Assembly: GCF_016598615.1 (NCBI RefSeq)
Contig: NZ_CP066831.1
Coordinates: 6,758,001-6,822,000 of the forward strand
Length of the DNA stretch: 64,000 nucleotides
Direction of reading: 5' to 3'
Origin: Streptomyces liliifuscus
GTDB lineage: Bacteria > Actinomycetota > Actinomycetes > Streptomycetales > Streptomycetaceae
Part shown: one piece after another, positions 33,788 to 42,818 of the stretch
Position numbering within the stretch: position 1 is the first letter of the stretch
Layout: every line of letters begins with the position of its first letter
Position numbers and translations under genes: made by a program
Notes under the pieces: model-generated
What the model was told of the DNA's origin: nothing
The model's input: the letters and a program-made list of their open reading frames with translations, nothing else
The model's database searches: none

Positions 33788-34429
33788 ATGGGTTCACTGC
33801 GACTGACTCTCTGTGCCGGGGTGGTGGCCGCCGCCGCGCTCGCCCCCACCGCGTACGCGGCCGACGGGGGCGTCACCGTGACCCCGGGGTCCCCGGCACC
33901 CGGCAGCGACATCCAACTGCGGGTCAAGGGGTGCGCCGGGATGTCCGGCACCGCCGCGTCCGAGGCGTTCGTCGCCGACGCGCAGCTCACCGGGAAGCCC
34001 GGGGTCCTCACCGGCGAGACCCGCGTCCGCTCGACGCTCGACCCCGGCACGTACGACGTCAAGGTCACTTGCGACGGCTTCGAGGACAAGGTCAAGGGCG
34101 CCATCACCGTCCTCGACAAGAAGCAACGCGAGAAGCAGCAGAAGCAGGAGAAGCAGGAACAGAACGAGAAGAAGGAACAGCAGGAACAGCAGGAACAGCA
34201 GGGGCAGAAGGATCAGCAGGAGGCGCAGCCCCTCGCGCCCGCGTCCCCCGTCGCGCCCGTGCACGCGGGCGGCGGCGGTACCGCGCGGCTCGCCGTCGTC
34301 GACGCCCGCTCGGAGGGGCCCGGCACCCGGCACGCGGTGGTCGGGCTGGTCCTGGCCGGTGTCGCCGCCGTCGCCGTGGCGGTCCGCAGCGCCCGTCGGA
34401 GTCGCGGGAGTACCCGCGGTACGGACTGA
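33788..34429 (+). CDS. Exported membrane-tethered protein with Gln/Glu/Lys-rich stalk, partner of sortase F
   Basis: A 213-residue protein with a signal peptide (1-24, ending AYAAD), a small Ig-like domain (27-112: VTVTPGSPAPGSDIQLRVKGC through GTYDVKVTC, one disulfide pair likely), a highly charged Gln/Glu/Lys repeat stalk (113-148), a Pro/Ala/Gly segment, and a C-terminal helix (RHAVVGLVLAGVAAVAVAV) with Arg-rich end. No LPxTG-like motif is visible before the helix. The next gene, a class F sortase, begins 6 bp after its stop, so the two are probably co-transcribed. Substrate status is uncertain. Confidence 0.8.
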   Translation: MGSLRLTLCAGVVAAAALAPTAYAADGGVTVTPGSPAPGSDIQLRVKGCAGMSGTAASEAFVADAQLTGKPGVLTGETRVRSTLDPGTYDVKVTCDGFEDKVKGAITVLDKKQREKQQKQEKQEQNEKKEQQEQQEQQGQKDQQEAQPLAPASPVAPVHAGGGGTARLAVVDARSEGPGTRHAVVGLVLAGVAAVAVAVRSARRSRGSTRGTD

Positions 34430-34435
34430 CCGGCC

Positions 34436-35101
34436 ATGTCCGACCGGGAACACACTTCCGGCGGCGGCCGTCTGCTCATGGGCGTGGCCTGGGCGCTGCT
34501 GCTCCTCGGGCTGTGGCTGTGGGGCCGCGAGGTGACCGACGTGCGCCAGGGCATATCCGCGCCGACCACGGGTGACGTGGCGGCCGTCGGACGGCCGCTC
34601 GGTGTCGAACTGCCGCCCGCGGCCGAGCCGTTGGGGGACGCGAGGCCCCAGCGCGTGGACATCCCCGCGCTGGGCGTACAGGCGCCCGTGGTGACCCGTG
34701 GGCTCGACCCCCGCGGGGCGATCGACCCGCCGCCCTACGGACAGCCGGGGACCGTCGGCTGGTACGGGGACGGGGCGCGGCCCGGGGCGGCCGGGACCGC
34801 GCTGCTCGTCGGGCACGTGGACACCGAGACCCGGCCCGCGGTCTTCTACCACCTCAGCGAGGTACGGCCGGGCGAGACGGTCCGGGTGATCCGCGACGAC
34901 GGCAGGGTCGCCGAGTTCACCGTCGAGGACGTCCAGGTCTTCGCCCGCGACCGCTTCGATGCTCAGAAGGTGTACGGGACACGGCAGACCGGCCGCGCCG
35001 AACTGCGCCTGATCACCTGCGGCGGCACCTTCGACCGGACCAGCCGCACCTACACGGCGAACGTGGTCGTCTCCGCGTACCTCAGCGGCACCGGTCTGTG
35101 A
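34436..35101 (+). CDS. Class F sortase
   Basis: A 221-residue membrane-anchored cysteine transpeptidase. It has an N-terminal helix at about 12-30 (LLMGVAWALLLLGLWLWG) and a sortase domain from about 70 with RVDIPALGVQAPVV, catalytic His127 (LVGHVDT), Cys195 (LITCGG) and Arg204. The LxTCGG form and actinobacterial context indicate class F. It follows the stalk protein by 6 bp and probably shares its promoter. Its recognition motif is unknown; the neighbouring protein lacks an obvious sorting signal. Confidence 0.93.
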   Translation: MSDREHTSGGGRLLMGVAWALLLLGLWLWGREVTDVRQGISAPTTGDVAAVGRPLGVELPPAAEPLGDARPQRVDIPALGVQAPVVTRGLDPRGAIDPPPYGQPGTVGWYGDGARPGAAGTALLVGHVDTETRPAVFYHLSEVRPGETVRVIRDDGRVAEFTVEDVQVFARDRFDAQKVYGTRQTGRAELRLITCGGTFDRTSRTYTANVVVSAYLSGTGL

Positions 35102-35434
35102 GCCCCGGGAAGCGGCCCCCCGAACCCTCGTACCGAACCCGAGTGCCCCTCGTGCCTCCACCTGGCCCGGTCGACGACCCGCTCCCCCCGGAGCCGTCGA
35201 CCGGGCTGGTCCTCGACCGTGCGCGCACGGGCTGCGGGAGTAACCCGGCGGTCGGCACGGGAGGTTCAGGGGGCCGTCGGCGCGTCACGCACGCGCCTCA
35301 CGAATGGTCCGACAGCCGGGGGCCGGGGCCGTCTGATAAGACTCTAGTTCGGATGAGCGCTCCGGCCTAGGGTTTGATTGACGCCATGTCCCGGACCGGT
35401 GGCGCTGAGTTATTCGCGCAGCTAGTCGCCGGGT
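35102..35434. other. Gene-free stretch between sortase F and the ANTAR gene
   Basis: These 333 bp lie between convergent genes. No long inverted repeat and no member of the recurrent intergenic repeat was seen. The right part, near GATAAGACTCTAG and GGTTTGATTG, is relatively A/T-rich. I see no convincing small gene or RNA. Confidence 0.5.
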
Positions 35435-36226
35435 CTACGCAGGCCCGGGGCGCTCGCGGCCCAGCTCGGCGATGTCCTGCGAGTCCGTGATCACGGCCGT
35501 CGCGACCTCGTCGAGGGGCAGCCGGTGACTGCGCGCGTACTGGCGCAGCGCGATGAACGCCTCGTCCATCCCGGTCCGCCGGCGCTCGGCGAGCATGCCC
35601 TTCGCCTGCTCGATGCGTACGCGGCTGGAGAGGGCCTCCTGCAACTGGCCCGTCAGCGTCCGGTACCGGGTGAACACACGGTGGTTGGCGAGCCCGAGGG
35701 CGGCCGCGTCGGCCAGGGTCTGCGCGAGGAGCAGCGCCGTCCCGTCCGCCGGGGACGGGGATGGGGATGGGGATGGGGACGGAGAAGGGTGGGCCGGCTC
35801 CGGCACGAACACGTTGAGGGCGCCGAGCGGGGTCCCGTTCCGGCGCAGCGGTACCGCGAAGGTGCTCCCGATGTCGTACCGCAGCGCCCGTTCCGTGAAG
35901 TCGGGCCAGCGCGAGGAGGCGTGGGCCGCGCGGATCGCGACCTGTGGGACGGGTTCTCCGCTGCCGTAGCTCTCCAGGCAGGGCCCGCCGTGGTGCTGGA
36001 CCTCCAGCAGGTCGAGCGCCAGCTCCTGTTGGAGGCTGCTCACCCCGAACGACACCGTCTCGCCGCCCTCGATCAGCATGATGCCGGCCGCCGAGGCGTC
36101 CAGGAGGGCCACACAGTGGTCGGAGAGCCGTCGCAGGTACGCCGCCGTGTCGAAGGCCTCGAAGAGCGTGTCCGCGGCTTCCACGAGGGCGGCCCCCAGC
36201 TGGACCTCCCGACTGCTGTGGTGCAT
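35435..36226 (-). CDS. GAF-ANTAR RNA-binding regulator
   Basis: A 263-residue protein. Residues 10-165 form a GAF sensor (HCVALLDASAAGIMLIEGGETVSFGVSS, then GPCLESYGSGEPV and STFAVPLRRNGTPLGALNVF). A linker of PSPSPSPSPSP encoded by a GGGGAT microsatellite interrupts the last part. Residues 190-250 form an ANTAR domain (RVRIEQAKGMLAERRRTGMDEAFIALRQYARSHRLPLDEVATAVI), which binds paired hairpins in RNA to prevent termination. ATG 36226 follows GGGAAGGG; in-frame GTG 36253 is the alternative. The target transcript is not evident nearby. Confidence 0.9.
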   Translation of the reverse strand: MHHSSREVQLGAALVEAADTLFEAFDTAAYLRRLSDHCVALLDASAAGIMLIEGGETVSFGVSSLQQELALDLLEVQHHGGPCLESYGSGEPVPQVAIRAAHASSRWPDFTERALRYDIGSTFAVPLRRNGTPLGALNVFVPEPAHPSPSPSPSPSPSPADGTALLLAQTLADAAALGLANHRVFTRYRTLTGQLQEALSSRVRIEQAKGMLAERRRTGMDEAFIALRQYARSHRLPLDEVATAVITDSQDIAELGRERPGPA

Positions 36227-36393
36227 GTGCGCGCCCTTCCCGAGTCCCGCCACCGCCCCCGCACGTCCGTCCGGCGCCTACCCGGCAGGGAGGGGGTGTA
36301 ACAGCTAGTGGACAAGGGGCGGACGAGCTCGTGGGCGGACCGACACGTATGTCAGGATTGGTACTTCGGACGGTGCACCCGAGGGGGAGTTTG

Positions 36394-37434
36394 ATGTACG
36401 GGAGCAGGGGGGCTGTGTCTCTTTTCGCCACTGGAGGGGTGGCAAAGGCGTCCGTGGCGGTGGCCGGAGCTGTGCTGCTGCTTGCGGGGTGTTCATCCTC
36501 GGACGGCGACGGCGAGAAGGACAAGTCGGGCGCCAAGGTGAGCCAGCAGCCCAAGGACAAGGACCCCTACTGGGTCAATCCCGATGGGAACGCCGCCGAG
36601 CAGGTGGCCTCATATGTGAAGGACGGCAAGAAGGACGACGCCGAGCTGATCCGCAAGATCGCCGAGCAGCCCACCGGTGAGTGGCTCACTCCGGAGAACG
36701 CCGAGCAGGAGGCGCGCGGTTTCACCGAGGCCGCCGCGAAGGCCGACCGGGACGCGCTGCTCGTCGTCTACAACATCCCGCACCGTGACTGCGGCCAGTT
36801 CTCCGGCGGCGGCGCCGCCGACGGCAACGCGTACCGGGGCTTCATCGACCAGGTCGCCAAGGGCATCGGCGACCGCGCGACCACGGTGATCCTCGAACCG
36901 GACGCCGTGCTGCACATGGTGGACGGCTGCACCCCGGGCGAGTTCCACGAGGAGCGCTACGACCTTCTGCGGGGCGCGGTCGAGAAGTTCAAGTCCCTGA
37001 AGAACACGAAGGTCTACCTGGACGCGGGCAACGCGGGCTGGGGCAAGACCGACGACATCACCGAACCGCTGAAGCTGGCGGGCGTCGAGCAGGCCGACGG
37101 CTTCTCGGTGAACGTGTCCAACTTCTACACGACGGCCGACAGCACGAAGTACGGCAAGGAGCTGTCGTCGAAGGTCGGCAACAAGCCGTTCGTGGTCGAC
37201 ACCAGCCGCAACGGCAACGGCCCGTACACGGAAGGCGATCCGGCGGAGAACTGGTGCAACCCGCCCGGCCGCGCGCTCGGCGAGACACCCACGACCAAGA
37301 CCGACGACGACCTCGTCGACGCCTACGTGTGGGTCAAGCGGCCCGGCGAGTCCGACGGCACGTGCAAGGGCGGCCCGAAGGCCGGCCAGTGGTGGCCCGA
37401 GTACGCGCTGAAGCTCGCGAAGGCGACCAAGTAG
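36394..37434 (+). CDS. cslZ: GH6-family lipoprotein endoglucanase (CslZ-like)
   Basis: A 346-residue lipoprotein glycoside hydrolase. The signal ends in lipobox LLAG-Cys33. Family 6 features are EWLTPENAEQEA, the LLVVYNIPHRDCGQFSGGG stretch with the catalytic-loop Asp, VILEPDAVLHM, LDAGNAGWG, and the C-terminal DAYVWVKRPGESDGTC. GH6 enzymes cleave beta-1,4-glucan with inversion. Its position beside glxA and cslA, separated by a shared terminator at 37463-37499, matches the conserved Streptomyces locus in which this hydrolase trims the tip glycan. The symbol follows that synteny from memory. Confidence 0.88.
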   Translation: MYGSRGAVSLFATGGVAKASVAVAGAVLLLAGCSSSDGDGEKDKSGAKVSQQPKDKDPYWVNPDGNAAEQVASYVKDGKKDDAELIRKIAEQPTGEWLTPENAEQEARGFTEAAAKADRDALLVVYNIPHRDCGQFSGGGAADGNAYRGFIDQVAKGIGDRATTVILEPDAVLHMVDGCTPGEFHEERYDLLRGAVEKFKSLKNTKVYLDAGNAGWGKTDDITEPLKLAGVEQADGFSVNVSNFYTTADSTKYGKELSSKVGNKPFVVDTSRNGNGPYTEGDPAENWCNPPGRALGETPTTKTDDDLVDAYVWVKRPGESDGTCKGGPKAGQWWPEYALKLAKATK

Positions 37435-37462
37435 CGGCCCGCGGGCGATCAGCCTGTACGTG

Positions 37463-37499
37463 ACTGGGGGCGCCCTCCGTGAAGGAGGGCGCCCCCAGT
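37463..37499. terminator. Bidirectional 16-bp stem terminator
   Basis: ACTGGGGGCGCCCTCC at 37463-37478 pairs perfectly with 37484-37499 around the loop GTGAA. It lies 28 bp after the GH6 stop and 18 bp after the convergent glxA stop, so it probably ends both transcripts. Confidence 0.85.
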
Positions 37500-37517
37500 C
37501 GTGTCACTCCCGGCGGG

Positions 37518-39455
37518 TCAGGGGATCTTGACCCACTGGGCCTTGCTCGGGGTGCCCTGGTCGTCCGTGACGAACAGCATGTACCAGCCGGACTCGACGA
37601 GGTTGCGGCTCTTGGGCACGGTGACCTCGATGCCGTCCTTCGTCTTTGTGAAGTCCAGCGCGATGGACCGCTGGTCGACGTCGGTGACGTGCGTCGACGC
37701 GCTCGGCCGGATCAGCCGGGCCGTCTTGATCGACGAGGCGTGCTGCGAGGTGAACGTCCCGGAGCCGCCGCGCTCGATGGTCTTGGGACCACCCGAGAGC
37801 GAGGGCCGCGAACCCTGGTACAGATACGGCGGCGTGTAGATCTCCACACGCTGCTCGAACTTGCCCGGCTTGGTGTTGGCCTTGTCGGCGTAGAGCGAGT
37901 CCGAGCCGAAGAACATCACGCGGCCGTCGGGCAGCAGGATCGAGCCCGAGTGGTAGTTCCGGCCCACCAGCGGGTCGGCGACCCGCTTGAAGTCGTTGGA
38001 CTTCGAGTCGTACATCCGCGCCTGGAGGATGTTGGAGTCACCGCGGCCGCGGTAGTCCTCCGAGCCGCCGGACACCAGCACGTCGTCGTTGGGCAGGATC
38101 GAGTACTGCGGATAGCGCGTACCCTTCTCCAGCTCGGGACCGTCCACGAACTTCGGGTCGTCGGCCAGCAGGTCGATGATGCGGGTCTTCTTGCTGGACC
38201 GTTCGGACTCGCCGACCCCGCCGCCGCCGATCACCATGTACTTCTCGTCCTGCGCGGGCGGCAGCAGCACCGTGCCCGCGGTCTCCAGGAGCTTCGGGTC
38301 GGACATGCCCTTGAGCTTGTCGAACTTGTTCGACTTCAGGTCCCAGATGCCCGGGTCACGGCCGACGTCGTCGGGGCCGTAGCCGGCGTTCGCGCCCGAG
38401 TAGAACAGCTTGCCGTTCTGCATCAGGGAGATCGCCGGGTAGGTCGGGAACTGCCTGACGCCCTTGGTGTACGTCCACTTCTTGGTCTTGGGGTCGTACA
38501 CCTCGTTCTTGCCCGGCACCAGCTGGCCGATCTCGTCCAGTCCGGAGAGGCTGAGGATCTTGCCGTCGGACAGGGTGGTGAGCGTCGGGTACCAGCGCGC
38601 CTCGTTCATCGGGTCGACCTTGATGTACTTCTCGGCGACCGGGTCGAACTCGTAGGCGTCCTTGATGCCCTGGAAGTCCTTCTTGTCCAGGGCGAGCTTC
38701 TCGGCGATGCCGTACGTGTTGCGCGCCTCGGCGCCCGACAGGCCCTGCACGCGGTAGTTGTCCTGCGTACCCGTCTCGTACTTCTTGCCGCTCTTCTGCG
38801 CCTCGACGTAGATCCGGCCCAGGCCCGGTTCGTTGCGCAGGAACTTGCCGGTGTCCGGGTCGAAGACCTTCTTGGCCCGCTCGACGACGACCGGGTCCTT
38901 CGACACGAACGTCTTGCCGCTCTCCTTGCCCGTGAACCGGGTGCCCGCGGGCAGGGTGATCGGCTTGTCCGGGTTCTCGTTGTGGACGACCATCAGACCG
39001 CCGGCCTTGGTGATGTCGCCCTTGAGCTTCTCGTACCGCTTGGTGCCGCCCGCGATCAGCAGGTTGCCGTTGGGCAGTTGCGTATGGCCCGTGCAGAACA
39101 GGTCGGCCGGCGTCGGGACCTTCTTGATCGTCTTCTTGACCGGGTCCCAGACACGCGTGTCGAACTTCTTCGCGTCGAAGTTGTCCTGGTTGTTGCCGGA
39201 GCCCGCGATCAGCAGGATCTTGCCGGTGTGCAGGAGCGCGGCGTGGATGGTGTTGAGCCGGTACTCCTCCGGGAACTCGACGACGTCCCACTTGCCGTTG
39301 TCGGCCTTGTACTCAGGTCTGTTGATCTTGTACTCGTGGTACTGGTCCGACCCGAAGCGGTAGAGCGCGGGTCCGTTCATCCCGGCCAGCGCAAGCACCA
39401 CCGCCGCACCTATCGCGATGCGGCGGGCGCGGCGGCGGCTGGAACCGTCTTTCAC
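37518..39455 (-). CDS. glxA: Radical copper oxidase GlxA (galactose/glyoxal oxidase-like)
   Basis: A 645-residue membrane-anchored oxidase with an N-terminal basic patch and helix (13-30) and a seven-bladed Kelch propeller. Copper-site residues visible are Cys121 (FCTGH), Trp288 and Tyr289 (EARWYPTL), candidates for the Cys-Tyr radical cofactor with its stacking Trp, and NYHSGS supplying a His ligand. The C-terminal DUF1929 domain starts near PPYLYQGSRPSLSGGP. It oxidises a sugar or aldehyde with release of H2O2. In Streptomyces it acts with CslA to make the hyphal-tip glycan needed for pellet formation and development. It lies 106 bp downstream of cslA. Confidence 0.95.
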   Translation of the reverse strand: MKDGSSRRRARRIAIGAAVVLALAGMNGPALYRFGSDQYHEYKINRPEYKADNGKWDVVEFPEEYRLNTIHAALLHTGKILLIAGSGNNQDNFDAKKFDTRVWDPVKKTIKKVPTPADLFCTGHTQLPNGNLLIAGGTKRYEKLKGDITKAGGLMVVHNENPDKPITLPAGTRFTGKESGKTFVSKDPVVVERAKKVFDPDTGKFLRNEPGLGRIYVEAQKSGKKYETGTQDNYRVQGLSGAEARNTYGIAEKLALDKKDFQGIKDAYEFDPVAEKYIKVDPMNEARWYPTLTTLSDGKILSLSGLDEIGQLVPGKNEVYDPKTKKWTYTKGVRQFPTYPAISLMQNGKLFYSGANAGYGPDDVGRDPGIWDLKSNKFDKLKGMSDPKLLETAGTVLLPPAQDEKYMVIGGGGVGESERSSKKTRIIDLLADDPKFVDGPELEKGTRYPQYSILPNDDVLVSGGSEDYRGRGDSNILQARMYDSKSNDFKRVADPLVGRNYHSGSILLPDGRVMFFGSDSLYADKANTKPGKFEQRVEIYTPPYLYQGSRPSLSGGPKTIERGGSGTFTSQHASSIKTARLIRPSASTHVTDVDQRSIALDFTKTKDGIEVTVPKSRNLVESGWYMLFVTDDQGTPSKAQWVKIP

Positions 39456-39561
39456 TTCAAATCCCGTCTAACTTGTCTCGATGACTGGCGTACAAGGCTT
39501 TTCCGGCTGGGGTCCGGAGGCCCGGGGGTCCGAGGGCCTCCGGCGGGGCCGCTGATGGAAC

Positions 39562-41553
39562 TCAGCCCCCGGATTGGTGCTGCCGTCCCCCAAGGGCGAT
39601 CTGCACGGTCTGGTCGTTGCCCCCGCCTGCCGCCCAGCTCGGCTTCTGCTGGGGCGTGTGCGGTGCGGCCGGAGGCTGCTGTGAACTCTGTGGCTGGTGG
39701 GGAATGCGGCTGTCCTGCGGGGGCGGAGGCGGGTCCTGGGGGCCGCCCTGCCGGTGCTTGCGCCCCTTCTTGTCCTGCCGCATCATCCAGCGCCAGGCGA
39801 ACATCGGCGAAGCGGTGATGAGCAGCGCGAAGGTCGCCCAGATGATCATCGCCGGGTGGGCGTGGCCGTAGACGAAGCCCGCGGCGATCGAACCGGCGAA
39901 GATCAGCATGAAGTACCAGTGGTACCTGAAGGTCCCGAACCAGGTGTCCGGGCTCGCGGAATCGCCCTTCGGGGTGACCACGAACTTGCTCTTGCGACGC
40001 AGGACCGAGTCGATCAGCGCCTTCGCGTAGAGCGGCGCCGACAGCGCGGACATGATCATGCCGGCCACACCGCCGGAGCCCTCGGGCTCGTGCGGCGAGA
40101 CGTTGTGACGGCGGTTCCAGACGTAGAGACCGATCTGCAGCGCGGAGGCGTTGCCGTAGAGCATCAGCCAGATCGCCGGGTCGATGTTCACACCCGATGC
40201 ACCCAGGCCCAGGAACAGGGCGCAGCTCAGCGCCGCCAGGATCCAGTTGAGGGCCGACATCGGGTAGAAGATGATCATCATCGTGTAGTTGAAGAGCTTG
40301 CTCGGCGGAAGCGAGTACCAGCCCTTCCAGTACTGCTTGAGGATCGTCTCGTACGTCCCTCGCGACCAGCGCATCTGCTGGGTGAAGAAGTCCGTCCAGG
40401 CGTTGGGGCCCTCACCGACGGCCAGCACGTCCGGCGTGTAGACCGAGCGCCACTTCCTGCCCGTCGCCGGGTTCTTGTGGCGGTGGATCTCGAAGCCGGT
40501 CGCCATGTCCTCGGTGATCGAGTCGTACAGACCGCCGATCTGCTTCAGCGCCTTGATGCGTACGGCGTTGGACGTGCCGACGAACATCGGGGAGCCGTAG
40601 GCGTTGCCGGCGCGCTGGATCAGCGCGTGGAACAGGAACTGCTGCGACTCGGCGGCCTTGGTGATCGGGTTGTCGTAGTTGCCGTAGACCTGCGGGCCGA
40701 TCACGAAGCCGACGTTCGGGTCGCGGAAGAAGCCGAGCATCCGCTCCAGATAGTTCGGCAGCGGCACGTGGTCGGTGTCGACGGAGGCGAAGTAGTCGTA
40801 GTTGTCGCCGTGCGCGTCCAGCCAGGCGTTGTAGTTGCCGTGCTTGGTCTTGGCGCGGTGCGGGCCCTTGGGCATGTTCCACTTCGCGACGCCCTTGCGG
40901 GAGAAGTGGTGCACGCCGAGGCGCTCACACACCTCCCTCACCTCGGGGTCGTTGCCCTCGTCGAGCAGCCAGACATGCATGAGGCCGCGGTGGCGGATCT
41001 TGACCGCGGCTTCGAGGGTCTTCGTCACCATCTCCAGCGGCTCCTTGCCGGGCACGAAGGAGGTGAGGAAGGCCACTCTCGTACCGGTCTCGGGCACCAC
41101 CGGGATCGGGTCGCGGGCGACCAGCGTGGCGTGCGCGTTCGACAGCACGTTCATGCAGCGGAAGAGCTCGATCAGACCGATCGAGACCAGCATCACGATG
41201 TCGAGCGCCGGCAGGAAGTCGAAGGCCGGGTAGTCGCGTTCGGTCCAGTGCGCGGGCTGCAGCAGCCATACGAGCAGGACCAGCGAGAGCAGCGGCGCCG
41301 CGCCCAGCATCAGGGCGGCGCGCAGCCGGTGCGGTTCCTGCGAGAGCAGCGAGCGGTACTGCACCTTGTACGGCTTGGTCGGATCAGGTTGTGTGAGAGG
41401 ACCCGCGAGCCGGCTGTAGTGCTCGTAGTCGTATCTCGGCAGTGTCTTCTTGATTCTCCGGAAGCTGCCGGTCCGAGTCTGTGACGGCACCCTCAGTTGG
41501 GTGGTCTCGGACGGATCGGAGTTCTGCCGGGCGCCCGTCGGCGTCGACGTCAT
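39562..41553 (-). CDS. cslA: Cellulose synthase-like glycosyltransferase CslA
   Basis: A 663-residue family-2 glycosyltransferase. Two helices (about 80-99 and 115-132) precede the catalytic domain with Asp198 (LLDEGND), DTD 259-261, TED 347-349 and QQMRW 392-396, the D,D,D,QxxRW set of processive beta-glycan synthases. Four or five further helices follow from about 415. The Gln/Pro-rich tail (PPPPPQDSRIPHQPQSSQQPP) is low complexity. It polymerises a beta-1,4-type glycan at the hyphal apex. It is upstream of glxA on the same strand. The first ATG gives MTSTPTGARQ. Confidence 0.95.
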   Translation of the reverse strand: MTSTPTGARQNSDPSETTQLRVPSQTRTGSFRRIKKTLPRYDYEHYSRLAGPLTQPDPTKPYKVQYRSLLSQEPHRLRAALMLGAAPLLSLVLLVWLLQPAHWTERDYPAFDFLPALDIVMLVSIGLIELFRCMNVLSNAHATLVARDPIPVVPETGTRVAFLTSFVPGKEPLEMVTKTLEAAVKIRHRGLMHVWLLDEGNDPEVREVCERLGVHHFSRKGVAKWNMPKGPHRAKTKHGNYNAWLDAHGDNYDYFASVDTDHVPLPNYLERMLGFFRDPNVGFVIGPQVYGNYDNPITKAAESQQFLFHALIQRAGNAYGSPMFVGTSNAVRIKALKQIGGLYDSITEDMATGFEIHRHKNPATGRKWRSVYTPDVLAVGEGPNAWTDFFTQQMRWSRGTYETILKQYWKGWYSLPPSKLFNYTMMIIFYPMSALNWILAALSCALFLGLGASGVNIDPAIWLMLYGNASALQIGLYVWNRRHNVSPHEPEGSGGVAGMIMSALSAPLYAKALIDSVLRRKSKFVVTPKGDSASPDTWFGTFRYHWYFMLIFAGSIAAGFVYGHAHPAMIIWATFALLITASPMFAWRWMMRQDKKGRKHRQGGPQDPPPPPQDSRIPHQPQSSQQPPAAPHTPQQKPSWAAGGGNDQTVQIALGGRQHQSGG

Positions 41554-41868
41554 GAGTCATCCCCCCACACGCGAACCATCGCGTGCTCGTTGTTCCGTTC
41601 GCCTGCTCATGTCCCCCTAGACATTCACAGGCGCATCAACAGCAGGCCCCCGCCACCACATCATCCACATACCCTATAGACACGGCGCACCGGCCTTCCG
41701 GTTGCATGATGCCCCCCTCGACATCCGTTCATGAACGGGGCCCCTATTCCCCGCCTTCGCACGCAACCGGTTCCAAGCCCCCAACTGCCCTGTAACCGCA
41801 GCCTCTTGTCGCCCAGGGTTCTACGGCGTTCATCATGATCGCAAGATGCGAAACACGGTGTTTACCGG
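41554..41868. other. Gene-free upstream region of cslA
   Basis: This 315-bp stretch should hold the cslA promoter. It is relatively A/T-rich around 41660-41700 (CACATACCCTATAGACACGG) and near 41835 (CATGATCGCAAGATGCG). A short dyad ACCGGCC/TTCCGGT occurs near 41690. No gene or firm operator was recognised. Confidence 0.45.
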
Positions 41869-42579
41869 TCATACGCGTTCATTGGGGTGTCTGATGGTCT
41901 CGTTCGGTGTGGTTGCGGTCAAGCGCGTACGGATGTTGCCGAAGTGTTCCCTTATCGAGTCCTCGGCCCTGGTGGCATCGCCCGAGCGCACCGCGTCCAG
42001 GATCTCCCGGTGCTGCCGGCAGGTGACCTTCGGATCCTGCGGCAGCCCCACGAGATCGGTGCGTACGCGGTGGAAGGCATCCCAGAAGGCCTCCAGGAGC
42101 TCGCTCAGCAGCAGGTTGCCAAGACCCCGGTAGAGGGTGGCGTGAAAGGCACGGTCGGTGTCCGCGAGACCGGTGCCCGCGGCCGCCTCCGCGTCCATGC
42201 GGTCCACCAGCGCATCCAGTTCGGCGAGATCGTCCGCCGGGACCCGGCCCGCGAGCCGGACGATCAGCCCGGTCTCCACGGCCTCGCGCAGCTGCAGGAG
42301 CTGGAGCAGGCTGTCCTCGCCCCGGTAGTGCCCGGCGACCGTGCGGAAGGCGAGGCCCTCGATCATCGGGGCCATGGACATCGGTCCCACGTAGGTGCCG
42401 AAGCCGTGCCGGATCTCGACGATGCCCATCGCCTGGAGCGCCTTCAGCGCCTCGCGCACGGAATTGCGGCTGGCGCCGAGCAGCTCCATGAGCTCGGGCT
42501 CGGTCGGGAGTACGGCGCCCGAGGGCAGCCGGCGGTCAATGATGAGCTTCTTGATCCGCTCCTGGAGGTCGCGCGCCAT
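41869..42579 (-). CDS. FadR-type GntR-family transcriptional regulator
   Basis: A 236-residue regulator. The N-terminal winged helix is LQERIKKLIIDRRLPSGAVLPTEPELMELLGASRNSVREALKALQAMGIVEIRHGFGTYV. The C-terminal FCD effector domain has LLQLREAVETGLIVRLAG, DRAFHATLYRGLGN and HREILDAVRSGDA, with Asp/His residues that normally bind a metal and carboxylate. It is 315 bp upstream of cslA on the same strand. Control of cslA is not demonstrated. Effectors of the subfamily are organic acids or sugar acids. Confidence 0.92.
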   Translation of the reverse strand: MARDLQERIKKLIIDRRLPSGAVLPTEPELMELLGASRNSVREALKALQAMGIVEIRHGFGTYVGPMSMAPMIEGLAFRTVAGHYRGEDSLLQLLQLREAVETGLIVRLAGRVPADDLAELDALVDRMDAEAAAGTGLADTDRAFHATLYRGLGNLLLSELLEAFWDAFHRVRTDLVGLPQDPKVTCRQHREILDAVRSGDATRAEDSIREHFGNIRTRLTATTPNETIRHPNERV

Positions 42580-42638
42580 GGCCAGAGGGTAGCGGGCCGA
42601 AAGGGTTCGGCCATACGCGATGGAGTTTCGGCCGCATG

Positions 42639-42674
42639 CGAAGAGGCCCCTCGCGGTGGCGAGGAGCCTCTTCG
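42639..42674 (-). terminator. Terminator of tRNA-Lys
   Basis: CGAAGAGGCCCCTCGC (42639-42654) pairs with 42659-42674 over a four-base loop with one mismatch. It stands five bases beyond the tRNA 3' end in the direction of transcription. Confidence 0.8.
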
Positions 42675-42678
42675 GTGG

Positions 42679-42752
42679 TGCGCCGCCAGGGACTCGAACC
42701 CCGGACCCGCTGATTAAGAGTCAGCTGCTCTAACCAACTGAGCTAGCGGCGC
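42679..42752 (-). tRNA. tRNA-Lys (CTT anticodon)
   Basis: Read on the minus strand, the acceptor arm GCGCCGC/GCGGCGC encloses a standard cloverleaf: D-arm GCTCAGTTGGTTAGAGC, anticodon loop CTCTTAA with CTT, variable loop, and T-arm GGGTTCGAGTCCC. The discriminator is A and CCA is not encoded. It decodes AAG, the main lysine codon in this genome. An identical copy is at 49649-49722. Confidence 0.97.
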
Positions 42753-42818
42753 GTGCTGCTCCGCAGACTCTACCTGGTGTTGGGGGGTGCCCCGGCCCTC
42801 CATGCACGTGTGCGGGCC

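Noticed and set aside
41887..42717. Plus-strand frame ending in AARDSNPGPAD
   Set aside because: It is a shadow of the GntR gene and reads through tRNA-Lys; the tail is a translated tRNA.
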